From an uncultured Clostridia bacterium (GTDB lineage: Bacteria; Bacillota; Clostridia; Oscillospirales; CAG-272): a stretch of DNA of 64,000 nt. The notes beneath the pieces were generated by a model, which searched no databases, had not been told where the DNA came from, and saw nothing but the letters and a program-made list of their open reading frames with translations. How positions within the stretch are numbered: the first letter of the stretch is position 1; each line of letters starts with the position of its first letter. A program made the position numbers and the translations under genes. The stretch covers positions 27,276 to 91,275 of the forward strand of contig CAMJPL010000007.1 in assembly GCA_946407735.1 (NCBI GenBank). Reading direction: 5' to 3'. Positions 50,532 through 57,904 of this stretch are shown piece after piece.

Positions 50532-50921
50532 TCAGATCAGACGGGACTGCCCCGCGCCACCGGAGAGATCCCGCTCGAACGAAATGAATTCCGTCCCGCG
50601 GTATGTCAGCCTGCCGAAGTCTCCCTCGGCGATCATGCCGTACTGACTGCCGCTCAGGCGAAGCTCGACGCGATTTCCCGCGCCGTCCTCGAACGTCGCG
50701 AAATATGATGTAAAATGCCCGGTGTTCACGCCGCCCGAAACCTGCTCGCGCCTGCCCACCACCTTCACGCCGACAGATGTTATGGGAGACCGGCTGTTTC
50801 TCGCTTTTTCCGAAACCGTCTTCACTATGATCACTATGATCATGACGAGGGTCAGGACGAGGGGGAGCGCTATCATCAACATTACGCGCAGCGGCGGCAG
50901 AGGCAGACCGTTTATCGTCAT
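50532..50921 (-). CDS. DUF2500 membrane-anchored protein
   Basis: A 129-residue protein with one N-terminal helix (LMIALPLVLTLVMIIVIIV) and a small beta domain (SVGVKVVGRREQVSGG; YFATFEDGAGNRVELRLSG; GDFGRLTYRGTEFISFER) typical of DUF2500. Function unknown. The ATG at 50921 has GGAGG eight bases upstream; the earlier in-frame ATG would overlap the HAD gene. It follows the HAD gene by 4 bases. Confidence 0.8.
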   Translation of the reverse strand: MTINGLPLPPLRVMLMIALPLVLTLVMIIVIIVKTVSEKARNSRSPITSVGVKVVGRREQVSGGVNTGHFTSYFATFEDGAGNRVELRLSGSQYGMIAEGDFGRLTYRGTEFISFERDLSGGAGQSRLI

Positions 50922-50925
50922 GACG

Positions 50926-51765
50926 TCAGCCTCCAAGGATCACCCTATCCGCTTCGGCAAGCGACGGGAAGACGTAGTCCGGCCTGTCGGCGTCATCCGC
51001 CTTCATGACGTCGTCGAGCGTCGTCTCGCCGGTAAGCACGAGGCACGACGTCATCCCGTTCCGCCGCCCGAGGGCGATGTCGGTGTAGAGCCGGTCGCCG
51101 AAGACGCACATGTCCTCCTTCGCCTCGCCCGTCACCTCGCACATCATGTCGAGCGTGTCGGCGTAGGGCTTGCCGAAATACCTCGGCGTCACGCCGGTCG
51201 AGGCGGTGACGAAGGCCGATATCGCTCCGCTGTCGGGTATGAAGCCGGTCTCGGTCGGGCAGTTGAAGTCGGGATGCGTCGAAAGATACTCGGCTCCGCC
51301 CCGGATAAGGGTGCAGGCCCGCTCGAGCTTGGCGTAAGTCAGCGTCGTGTCGAAGCTGGTCACGACTATCCCGGCGTCGTCCGATAGCTCTATCCCGGCG
51401 GCCCTGAACTGGCGCTCGAGCTCGGGCGTGCCGACGAGATAGACGTTCTGCCCCGGCCTTTTGCGGAGCAGGAACTGTATCGTCACGTCGCCGGAGGTAA
51501 GAAGCTCGCTCCTGTCCGGCGAAAAGCCGAGACGGGACAGCTTGTCGAGATAAAACACCGGGTCGTGGCTGGCATTGTTCGTGAAGAACAGCACCCGCCT
51601 GCCGCTTTCGCGCAGACGCCGTATGAAATCGACGGCGAAGGGGAACGCCCTGCCGCCGAGGTATATCGTCCCGTCCTGATCGAAGATGAACAGCCGCTTG
51701 CCTCTGAGAGGCGAGAAGACGGCGTCATCGGGGAGACGGCTGTCATAGAAGACGCATTCTGTCAT
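50926..51765 (-). CDS. HAD-IIA family sugar-phosphatase (NagD-like)
   Basis: A 279-residue phosphatase. FDQDGTIYLGG near residue 32 carries the nucleophile Asp, FFTNNASH is motif II, and GKPYADTLDM with VFGDRLYTDI gives motifs III-IV. NagD/PNPase-like proteins hydrolyse small phosphate esters; the substrate here is unknown. It is first in a two-gene operon with the DUF2500 gene. Confidence 0.9.
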   Translation of the reverse strand: MTECVFYDSRLPDDAVFSPLRGKRLFIFDQDGTIYLGGRAFPFAVDFIRRLRESGRRVLFFTNNASHDPVFYLDKLSRLGFSPDRSELLTSGDVTIQFLLRKRPGQNVYLVGTPELERQFRAAGIELSDDAGIVVTSFDTTLTYAKLERACTLIRGGAEYLSTHPDFNCPTETGFIPDSGAISAFVTASTGVTPRYFGKPYADTLDMMCEVTGEAKEDMCVFGDRLYTDIALGRRNGMTSCLVLTGETTLDDVMKADDADRPDYVFPSLAEADRVILGG

Positions 51766-51821
51766 TTTCTCTGAATATTCACGTTTTTTGAGATGTTTTC
51801 CCCGCGAAAAGCGGTTTTAAT

Positions 51822-51850
51822 ATTATATCACAAAGAGGCGGCAAAGTAAA
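51822..51850 (-). promoter_or_regulatory. Sigma-A promoter of the HAD/DUF2500 operon
   Basis: TTTACT and TATAAT are 17 bases apart on the minus strand with GTGA before the -10. Confidence 0.78.
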
Positions 51851-51981
51851 CAGTTATTTTATTTTGTTACATATAGGCGCAGTTAACGCACTGCTGGCGG
51901 AGTGTGATGGTGAAAATGACTAAAAAAGAGCCTTCGGAATTGTGCAACCGTCCAAAATAAAAAAATACTTCCAAAACTCCA

Positions 51982-52010
51982 TTGATTATGAGCGAAGATA
52001 ATGGTATAAT
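51982..52010 (+). promoter_or_regulatory. Sigma-A promoter of the OppA-type gene
   Basis: TTGATT and TATAAT are 17 bases apart with ATGG before the -10. It leaves a leader of about 170 bases. Confidence 0.8.
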
Positions 52011-52052
52011 ATATCAGTAACAGGATTTCGCGCGGAGGGGGCGACTGCGCCC

Positions 52053-52151
52053 TTTTGACGATATACCGCCGCCGCGTGTCGGGATATGGCTTCCCGAGCG
52101 GCGGGAAATACCGGACCGGCGGCACTGGCCGGGGCCGGGGGACTATGTTAA
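52053..52151 (+). promoter_or_regulatory. Candidate three-way-junction leader RNA
   Basis: P1 pairs 52055-52063 with 52144-52151 (one bulge). P2 is a two-part hairpin: 52069-52075 with 52098-52104, then 52079-52084 with 52092-52097, 7-base loop. P3 pairs 52111-52120 with 52128-52138, 7-base loop, one internal loop. The arms converge on a junction containing GAAATA and GGGAC. Topology and pieces (GATATGG, ACTATG) recall purine riboswitches, but loop positions and the J2/3 core do not fit that class. The ligand, if any, is unknown. Confidence 0.45.
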
Positions 52152-52185
52152 TAAACGAATGTTTAATTCAGGAGGAATTACTCAT

Positions 52186-54012
52186 ATGAAAAGATTCCTT
52201 TGCCTTCTGCTGTGCCTCGTCATGGCGACGGCGCTGCTCGCCGGCTGCGGAGAAGACGACGAAGATAAGGGCGCTATAATACCCGTATATCTCGCTTCGC
52301 CGATAGGCAATTTCGACCCCGCCTACGCCACGCATGACGTCAACGGCAACATCTTCCTCGGCCTCATGTTCGAGGGGCTGTTCCGCATAGGCGAAAACGG
52401 CAAACTGGAAAAGGCGATCGCCAAATCCTGGACGATCAAGGAAGACCCCGATCACGACGATTACGTGATGGAGATCGAGCTCAACACCACCTACTGGTCT
52501 GACGGCCGTCAGGTCTCCGCCGATGACTTCGTTTACGCCTGGAAGCGTCTGCTCGAGCCGGAGTACCAGTCCGAGAACGCCTCGCTTCTGTTTGATATAA
52601 AGAACGCCCGCGCCGTCAAGGACGGCGACATGACGATCGACGATCTCGGTCTCTACGCCGCCGACACCACGGTCCTCCAGATCGTGTTCGAGCGCAAGAT
52701 CGACTACAACCAGTTCCTTGAGAACACCGCCTCCATCGCCCTGCTCCCGCTCCGCGAGGACACCGCGGTCAGACTCGACAACTGGGCCTCCAACAACGCG
52801 ACCATGGTCACCAACGGCCCGTTCATCCTCAAGAAGATCGAGTACGCCGCCGACCAGAAGACCATCTCCCGCATCGAGTGCGAGCGCAACGTTTACTACT
52901 ACCGCGACGTTGACAGAGACCATCTGAAGAAGTCGGTCTTCCCGTACCGCTTCGTCATGGACTTCACCAAGACCGCCGAGGAGCAGGCCGCCATGTATGA
53001 GGCCGGCGAGATCTACGTCGACGCCAACCTGCCGCTCTCCGCGAGAGCGGGCGCGAACGTTGAGACCGGCTCCACCATGTCCACCGCCACCATCGTCTTC
53101 AATAATAATAAAGCTCCATTCGACAAGCCCGAGGTCCGCAAGGCTCTTTCGCAGGCCATCGACCGCACGGCTCTCGCCAACATCGTCGTCTTCGCCGAGG
53201 CTGCCGAAGGCTTCGTGCCGAAGGGCACCTTCGAGACCACTCAGGGCACTTCCTTCCGCTCCGCCGGAGCCGTCCTGAACACCGCTGGCGACGTCGCCGG
53301 AGCCAAGTCCCTGCTGTCCTCCGCCGGCGTTTCCTCCGGCACCATCGACCTCGCCATCAGATCCGGCGACCATGTCTATCAGGCCGTCGCCGAGTATGTC
53401 AAGGGCGTATGGGAGCAGCTCGGGTTCACCGTCAATATCGTCGAGTTCGGTCAGAAGTACTACATCGAGAACGAGTACGACCAGTGGCGCGACATCTTCG
53501 AGAGCGTCTACCGCTCCGGAGAGTTCAGCTACACCTTCACCGAGGTCGACAGCAACGGCAACGAGAAGAGCGAGACCTTCGCCTGCGACGCGATGCTCGT
53601 AGACTACTATTCCTCGACCAACCCCTTCAGCATACTGTCCAGCTTCTCCCGTCCCTTCTCGGGCGGCGCCATGGACCTTACCTCCGGCAGTGAGTACGCC
53701 AACGTCCCGCATATCTGCGGATATGTGAGCGACAGCTACGATCAGCTGATCGAGAACGCCTACGCCGAGACCGACCGCGCCGCTCGCGCCTCGATCCTGC
53801 ATCAGGCCGAGCAGGCTCTCGCCGCCGACATGCCGGTAGCCCCGCTGTTCACCTATAAGCTGGGCTATCAGATCTCCGGTGATCTGAGCAAGGTCAAGAC
53901 CTCCGGCGACGGATTCTTCGTGCTGACGAAGGCCGCGCTCAAGAACTACCTCGAGCTCCAGACCACCGAGACAGCCGCCACCCTCGATCCGAACGAAACC
54001 GCGGCCGGCTAA
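52186..54012 (+). CDS. Oligopeptide-type (OppA/DppA, SBP family 5) lipoprotein
   Basis: A 608-residue lipoprotein with lipobox LLAGC (Cys 21). It matches peptide-binding proteins: NFDPAYATHDVNGNIFLGLMFEGLF, written here in two runs as DPAYATH and IFLGLMFEGLF, then WSDGRQVSADDFVYAWKRLL, NNKAPFDKPEVRKALSQAID and YVKGVWEQLGFTVNIVEF. Such proteins deliver peptides to an ABC importer; no permease or ATPase gene is nearby. The ATG at 52186 is preceded by AGGAGGAAT; the longer frame is not used. A folded leader and a strong terminator flank it. Confidence 0.9.
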   Translation: MKRFLCLLLCLVMATALLAGCGEDDEDKGAIIPVYLASPIGNFDPAYATHDVNGNIFLGLMFEGLFRIGENGKLEKAIAKSWTIKEDPDHDDYVMEIELNTTYWSDGRQVSADDFVYAWKRLLEPEYQSENASLLFDIKNARAVKDGDMTIDDLGLYAADTTVLQIVFERKIDYNQFLENTASIALLPLREDTAVRLDNWASNNATMVTNGPFILKKIEYAADQKTISRIECERNVYYYRDVDRDHLKKSVFPYRFVMDFTKTAEEQAAMYEAGEIYVDANLPLSARAGANVETGSTMSTATIVFNNNKAPFDKPEVRKALSQAIDRTALANIVVFAEAAEGFVPKGTFETTQGTSFRSAGAVLNTAGDVAGAKSLLSSAGVSSGTIDLAIRSGDHVYQAVAEYVKGVWEQLGFTVNIVEFGQKYYIENEYDQWRDIFESVYRSGEFSYTFTEVDSNGNEKSETFACDAMLVDYYSSTNPFSILSSFSRPFSGGAMDLTSGSEYANVPHICGYVSDSYDQLIENAYAETDRAARASILHQAEQALAADMPVAPLFTYKLGYQISGDLSKVKTSGDGFFVLTKAALKNYLELQTTETAATLDPNETAAG

Positions 54013-54026
54013 TCAAGATATCAATC

Positions 54027-54068
54027 GCGCAGGCGCCGCGGTATCATCCGCGGCGCCGCGCTTTTTTC
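54027..54068 (+). terminator. Strong intrinsic terminator
   Basis: A ten-pair core (GGCGCCGCGG with CCGCGGCGCC) extended by GCGC pairs, 6-base loop, followed by TTTTTTC. Confidence 0.9.
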
Positions 54069-54075
54069 TGATGCT

Positions 54076-55275
54076 ATGACCGATACATTGAAATACTCGC
54101 GCGCCGCCTTTCTTCGGACCGCGGCGCGCATGGCTCTCTGCGCGCCACTGTGCGCGGCGCTCATAATGTCCGGCTGCGGGAAAGACGCCGAAAGCGCGGG
54201 AGCCGAAAACGACGTCATGTCTGACGAAACGACAGGAGAGGCGGAAGATATGTTCAGGATAACCGACGATTACGTAATCATCATCCCGGAGGGCTCGAAG
54301 GCCGACGCCAAGGCGGCGAACCTGCTGAAAAAGGGACTTTCCGAGAACGGGATAGAGCTGAAATTCATCGACGACAGCTACGGGGTGAACGAGCATGAGA
54401 TAATACTCGGCCCCGCCGCGAGAGACGACACGAAAAAGACGTCGATAGACCCGTCGAACGGCGTCATGCCGGGCGGATGGGAGATAAAGCTCGCCGAAAG
54501 CGGCAATCTCGTCGTCTCCGGCGACACATACGCGGCGGCTCAGTGGCTGCTCGACAGCTGCGTCGGGGATGACGGCTTCCTTGTGAGCGAAGATCTCTGC
54601 GAAAGCTATACCCCCGAATGGGAGCTCGTATTCGAGGACGATTTCGACGGCGATGAGCTCGACGAGACGAAATGGAGGCGCTGCCCGGAGTGGGACCGCT
54701 CGGATATGGGCGGACGCTGGGACGACGGCATGATCTTCCTTGACGGCAGGGGACATCTCGTCGACCGCGCAGATATCGTAGACGGAGTGCCGCTAACCGG
54801 CGCGGTGAGGACCTGCGACACCTTCATGTCGACCTACGGCTATTACGAGATCTGCTGCACCCTTCATCACGCGAAGGGGATGTGGGGAGCCTTCTGGATG
54901 ATGCTCGGCCCGAACGTCGGGTCAGGCGACGGAGCCGAGGCGGACATCTTCGAGAGCCTTTACAATGAGGGGAACATCTATTTCACCCTGCATTACGACG
55001 GCTACGGCGACAGGCACAAGAGCGTCAGCGCCGTAAAGCGACTGCCCGACGCCTTCGACGGCTCCTTCCACCGCTTCGGTCTTCTGTGGACGAAGGAAGG
55101 GTACAGATGGTACATGGACGGCGAGCAGGTCTTCTCGACCGACGTCGCGCCGGTGTCGCAGCCGGGATATATGAAGATCTCGACCGAGTGCGGGAGCTGG
55201 GGCGGGAAGCTCGATGAGAGCGAGCTTCCGAGCGATATGCTGGTCGACTGGGTCAGAGTTTGGCAGATGAGGTGA
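54076..55275 (+). CDS. GH16 family glucanase lipoprotein
   Basis: A 399-residue lipoprotein (lipobox MSGC, Cys 34). Residues ~60-170 look like a GH20b-type alpha-beta domain (ADAKAANLLKKGLSENGIEL; IILGPAARDDT; LVVSGDTYAAAQWLLD). Residues 180-399 are a GH16 jelly roll with the catalytic series EADIFE (Glu 288, Asp 290, Glu 293), preceded by KGMWGAFWMM. GH16 enzymes cut beta-1,3/1,4-glucans and related galactans. It starts after a terminator, with little room for a promoter, and no ribosome binding site is obvious. DUF4364 follows 4 bases later. Confidence 0.88.
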   Translation: MTDTLKYSRAAFLRTAARMALCAPLCAALIMSGCGKDAESAGAENDVMSDETTGEAEDMFRITDDYVIIIPEGSKADAKAANLLKKGLSENGIELKFIDDSYGVNEHEIILGPAARDDTKKTSIDPSNGVMPGGWEIKLAESGNLVVSGDTYAAAQWLLDSCVGDDGFLVSEDLCESYTPEWELVFEDDFDGDELDETKWRRCPEWDRSDMGGRWDDGMIFLDGRGHLVDRADIVDGVPLTGAVRTCDTFMSTYGYYEICCTLHHAKGMWGAFWMMLGPNVGSGDGAEADIFESLYNEGNIYFTLHYDGYGDRHKSVSAVKRLPDAFDGSFHRFGLLWTKEGYRWYMDGEQVFSTDVAPVSQPGYMKISTECGSWGGKLDESELPSDMLVDWVRVWQMR

Positions 55276-55279
55276 TAGC

Positions 55280-55861
55280 TTGAAGGCGTCGCTGAAAAAC
55301 AAGAGAGACATCAAGATCTTCATATTATATCTTCTCCGCTTCGTCGGGCGGCCGCTGAAATACCATCAGCTCCACGACATCTGCGTCTATGACGGCATCG
55401 TCGCGTCGTTCGACTTCACCGAGTGTCTCGACGAGCTCGTCGATGCCGACAACGTGCTGAGGGTGATAGACGGCGGGGAAGAGTATTACTCGATAACGGC
55501 GCAGGGCGAGAGGGTCTCGAAGACGCTGTCGAGCGATCTTCTGCGCTCGATCCGCGAGACGGGGAGGCGCGCCGCCGTAAGGCTGCTCGATTTTTCGAGC
55601 GACGGCACCGAGGTCCGCTCGGACACCGGCGATGAGGCGGACGACGGCAGCTGCCGCTTCTCATGCGAGATCACGAGGGGGAAGGAGACGCTGATGCGCC
55701 TCGAGATCACGGCGGCCTCGTCCGCCGAGGCGAGATACATGAAAAACTCTTTCGACTCCGATCCCGAGCACATCCTGCGTGCCGTCTACGAGCTGATGAC
55801 CGGGGCGGAGAGGATGAACGGCGCGGGAGCCGATCCCGACGTCGAGACGTACAGGGCGTGA
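55280..55861 (+). CDS. DUF4364 family protein
   Basis: A 193-residue protein with an N-terminal winged-helix-like segment (DIKIFILYLLRFVGRPLKYH; GIVASFDFTECLDELVD; YYSITAQGERVSKTL), typical of DUF4364, which is found almost only in Clostridia. It is a likely DNA-binding regulator; its target is unknown. The start is TTG with GAGGTG upstream, 4 bases after GH16. A short hairpin (GGCGTGA with TCACGCC) overlaps the stop. Confidence 0.85.
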   Translation: MKASLKNKRDIKIFILYLLRFVGRPLKYHQLHDICVYDGIVASFDFTECLDELVDADNVLRVIDGGEEYYSITAQGERVSKTLSSDLLRSIRETGRRAAVRLLDFSSDGTEVRSDTGDEADDGSCRFSCEITRGKETLMRLEITAASSAEARYMKNSFDSDPEHILRAVYELMTGAERMNGAGADPDVETYRA

Positions 55862-56170
55862 ATTTCACGCCTTCGGAGCGTTTTTTCACGGCGGCGTGAA
55901 AAACAGTTTCTCCGCCGTTTCGCCGCGATTCATATTTTTATGTTTTTGCCGCCAAATATATAAAATTTATTTTTCAAATCTATTGACAAATTAAAAAATC
56001 GTGGTATAATAATAACAGAACGGCGAGCGGGTCGTCCGCCGCCGGAAACAATCTGTTTGTGACCTGTGTAGCTTAAATCATAGAGCGTTGCATCTGTTCA
56101 AAGGTGACGGTGGAGAGAGTCCGTCCGCGGGGGGCAAATATCCAAATCATATCCAAAGCGAGGATCTATC
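55862..56170. other. Intergenic region with promoter and folded leader
   Basis: Apart from the promoter at 55983-56010, the ~155-base leader of the zinc-ribbon gene has two possible hairpins: CGGCG/CGCCG with inner CGG/CCG pairs near 56020-56044, and GACGG with CCGTC near 56107-56126. No known RNA class was recognised. Confidence 0.45.
55983..56010 (+). promoter_or_regulatory. Sigma-A promoter of the zinc-ribbon gene
   Basis: TTGACA and TATAAT are 16 bases apart with GTGG before the -10. Confidence 0.85.
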
Positions 56171-56452
56171 ATGTATCAGGACAAAACACTCACGTGCAAG
56201 GATTGCGGCAAGGAGTTCGTCTTCACCGCCGGCGAGCAGGAGTTCTACGCCGAGAGAGGCTTCCAGAACGAGCCGCTGAGATGCAAGGAATGCCGCGACA
56301 AGAGAAAGACCGCCGGCGGCAAGCCGCAGCGTCAGCTCTTCACCACCGTATGCGCCAGATGCGGCAAAGAGGCCAAGGTCCCCTTCCAGCCGACCAGCGA
56401 CAGACCGGTATATTGCAGCGAGTGCTACGCAGAGCTTAAGAACGCTCAGTAA
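56171..56452 (+). CDS. Small zinc-ribbon protein
   Basis: A 93-residue protein with two zinc-binding halves: CKDCGKEF...CKECRDKR and CARCGKEAKVPF...YCSECY. The first half, with FVFTAGEQEFYAERGFQNEP, is the probable-zinc-ribbon type common in Clostridia and often linked to nucleic acids. The function is unknown. It has a strong promoter and a long leader, so it may be highly expressed. Confidence 0.85.
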   Translation: MYQDKTLTCKDCGKEFVFTAGEQEFYAERGFQNEPLRCKECRDKRKTAGGKPQRQLFTTVCARCGKEAKVPFQPTSDRPVYCSECYAELKNAQ

Positions 56453-56524
56453 AAAAGACAAGCGGACAAGGACGCCGCACAGACCTCCGGCGGCGTCTGC
56501 CGAAACCTTAATGCCGCTCTTTTA

Positions 56525-56555
56525 TTCCCGCCCCGTAAGGGACGGGATTTTTTGT
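56525..56555 (+). terminator. Intrinsic terminator
   Basis: TCCCG pairs with CGGGA around an inner CCC/GGG and a GTAA loop, followed by TTTTTT. A second hairpin (GACGCCGC with GCGGCGTC, 56472-56498) precedes it. Confidence 0.8.
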
Positions 56556-56626
56556 CCCGTTTTGAGATAAAATAAGCGCCGTTTTTAAAAAACATAAAAA
56601 TCTAACAATTTTTTTCGTCGAAACGC

Positions 56627-56655
56627 TGTACAAATCCCAATATATGTGATATAAT
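56627..56655 (+). promoter_or_regulatory. Sigma-A promoter of rlmB
   Basis: TGTACA and TATAAT are 17 bases apart with GTGA before the -10. Confidence 0.75.
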
Positions 56656-56710
56656 TATTAAAATGCAGTAAGTGTAGGCAAAAATGGCCTGAAATCCAAC
56701 AATATCAGAG

Positions 56711-57847
56711 ATGTATAAATCAAACGACAATAAAGGCGCGAAAAAGAGCGGCGCGGGAAGATATTCCTTCGGCGGAGGCTCATCCGGTGCGCCGGGCCGC
56801 TCCGGCGGATCGAAAAGCACCGGCGTGAAGAAAGACAGCGTCCGTCAGGACGACCGCCGCGGCAAGCCGAAGTTCGGCGACAGGGACTGGCGGGACAAGA
56901 GATATCCCGACAGAGCCCCCCGCCACAGCGAATCCAACTCCCGGGTCTCCTCGCGCTTCGAAGCCGAGGAGGACCGCATCGAAAGCGGGGCCATCGTCGG
57001 GCGCAACGCCGTCCTCGAGCTTCTTAAAAGCGGCAGGGACGTCGACAAGCTGTTCGTTTTGAAGCCTCAGGGAGAGGAAAAGCCGACCGGCAGCATCGTC
57101 ATGATCGTCGCCATGGCCGTCGAGAGAAAGATACCGGTGGTCGAGGTGGAGCGCGCGAAGCTCGACGATCTCGCCGACGGCATCCCGCATCAGGGAGTCG
57201 CCGCGATGGTGCCGACCGTCGAATACTCGACGCTCGACGATATCTTCGCCCTCGCCGAAAAGAGGAACGAAAAGCCGCTCATCGTTATCGCCGACGACAT
57301 AAACGACCCGCATAACCTCGGCGCCATCATCAGGAGCGCCGAAGGAGCCGGAGCTCACGGGGTGATAATCCCGAAGCGCCGCAGCGCGTCGGTGACGTCG
57401 GTCGTCGCGAAGGCCTCGGCCGGAGCGTCGAGCTGGCTGCCGATAGTGAAGGCCGCCAATCTCAGCCAGACGATAGAGGCGCTGAAAGAGCGCGGCATCT
57501 GGATATACGCCGCCGACGCCGACGGCGAGGACTATGCCTCGCTCGATTACGATTCCCCGGCGGCTCTCATAGTCGGCTCGGAGGGCGACGGCATATCGAA
57601 GCTGCTGCTCGAAAAGAGCGATTTCGTCGTCTCGCTCCCGATGAGGGGACAGGTGAACTCACTGAACGTCTCATGCGCCGCGGCGGTCATGCTGTACAAG
57701 ATGACCGAGAAGCGCACGCCTCCCGCCGAAGGCGGCAACGCCGCAGATGACGGAGCGGAGGACGCCGATGACGGCGGCTTTGAGTTCGGCTTCGATGAGC
57801 CGGACGATGACGATGACGGGGAATACGGGGAGGAAGACGGCAGGTGA
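56711..57847 (+). CDS. rlmB: TrmH/RlmB-type SPOUT rRNA 2'-O-methyltransferase
   Basis: A 378-residue methyltransferase of the SPOUT class. The N-terminal ~90 residues are Gly/Ser/Arg/Lys-rich and disordered. A substrate-binding domain follows (SGAIVGRNAVLELLKSGRDV). The knot domain has NDPHNLGAIIRSAEGAGAHG, LIVGSEGDGIS and SLPMRGQVNSLNVSCAAAV. The C-terminal ~45 residues are an acidic tail, rare in RlmB. It would methylate G2251 of 23S rRNA using SAM. The ATG has only a weak binding site. Confidence 0.9.
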   Translation: MYKSNDNKGAKKSGAGRYSFGGGSSGAPGRSGGSKSTGVKKDSVRQDDRRGKPKFGDRDWRDKRYPDRAPRHSESNSRVSSRFEAEEDRIESGAIVGRNAVLELLKSGRDVDKLFVLKPQGEEKPTGSIVMIVAMAVERKIPVVEVERAKLDDLADGIPHQGVAAMVPTVEYSTLDDIFALAEKRNEKPLIVIADDINDPHNLGAIIRSAEGAGAHGVIIPKRRSASVTSVVAKASAGASSWLPIVKAANLSQTIEALKERGIWIYAADADGEDYASLDYDSPAALIVGSEGDGISKLLLEKSDFVVSLPMRGQVNSLNVSCAAAVMLYKMTEKRTPPAEGGNAADDGAEDADDGGFEFGFDEPDDDDDGEYGEEDGR

Positions 57848-57904
57848 GCCGCATCTTCCGCACAGGACGCAGGAAAACCGACATAAAGAACGGGATGGGC
57901 ATAG

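Noticed and set aside
52053..52151. Straight assignment as a purine riboswitch
   Set aside because: GATATGG and GACTATG are present, but GATATGG is partly inside the P2 stem and the UCUACC core of J2/3 is replaced by AAATACC. It is kept only as a structured leader.
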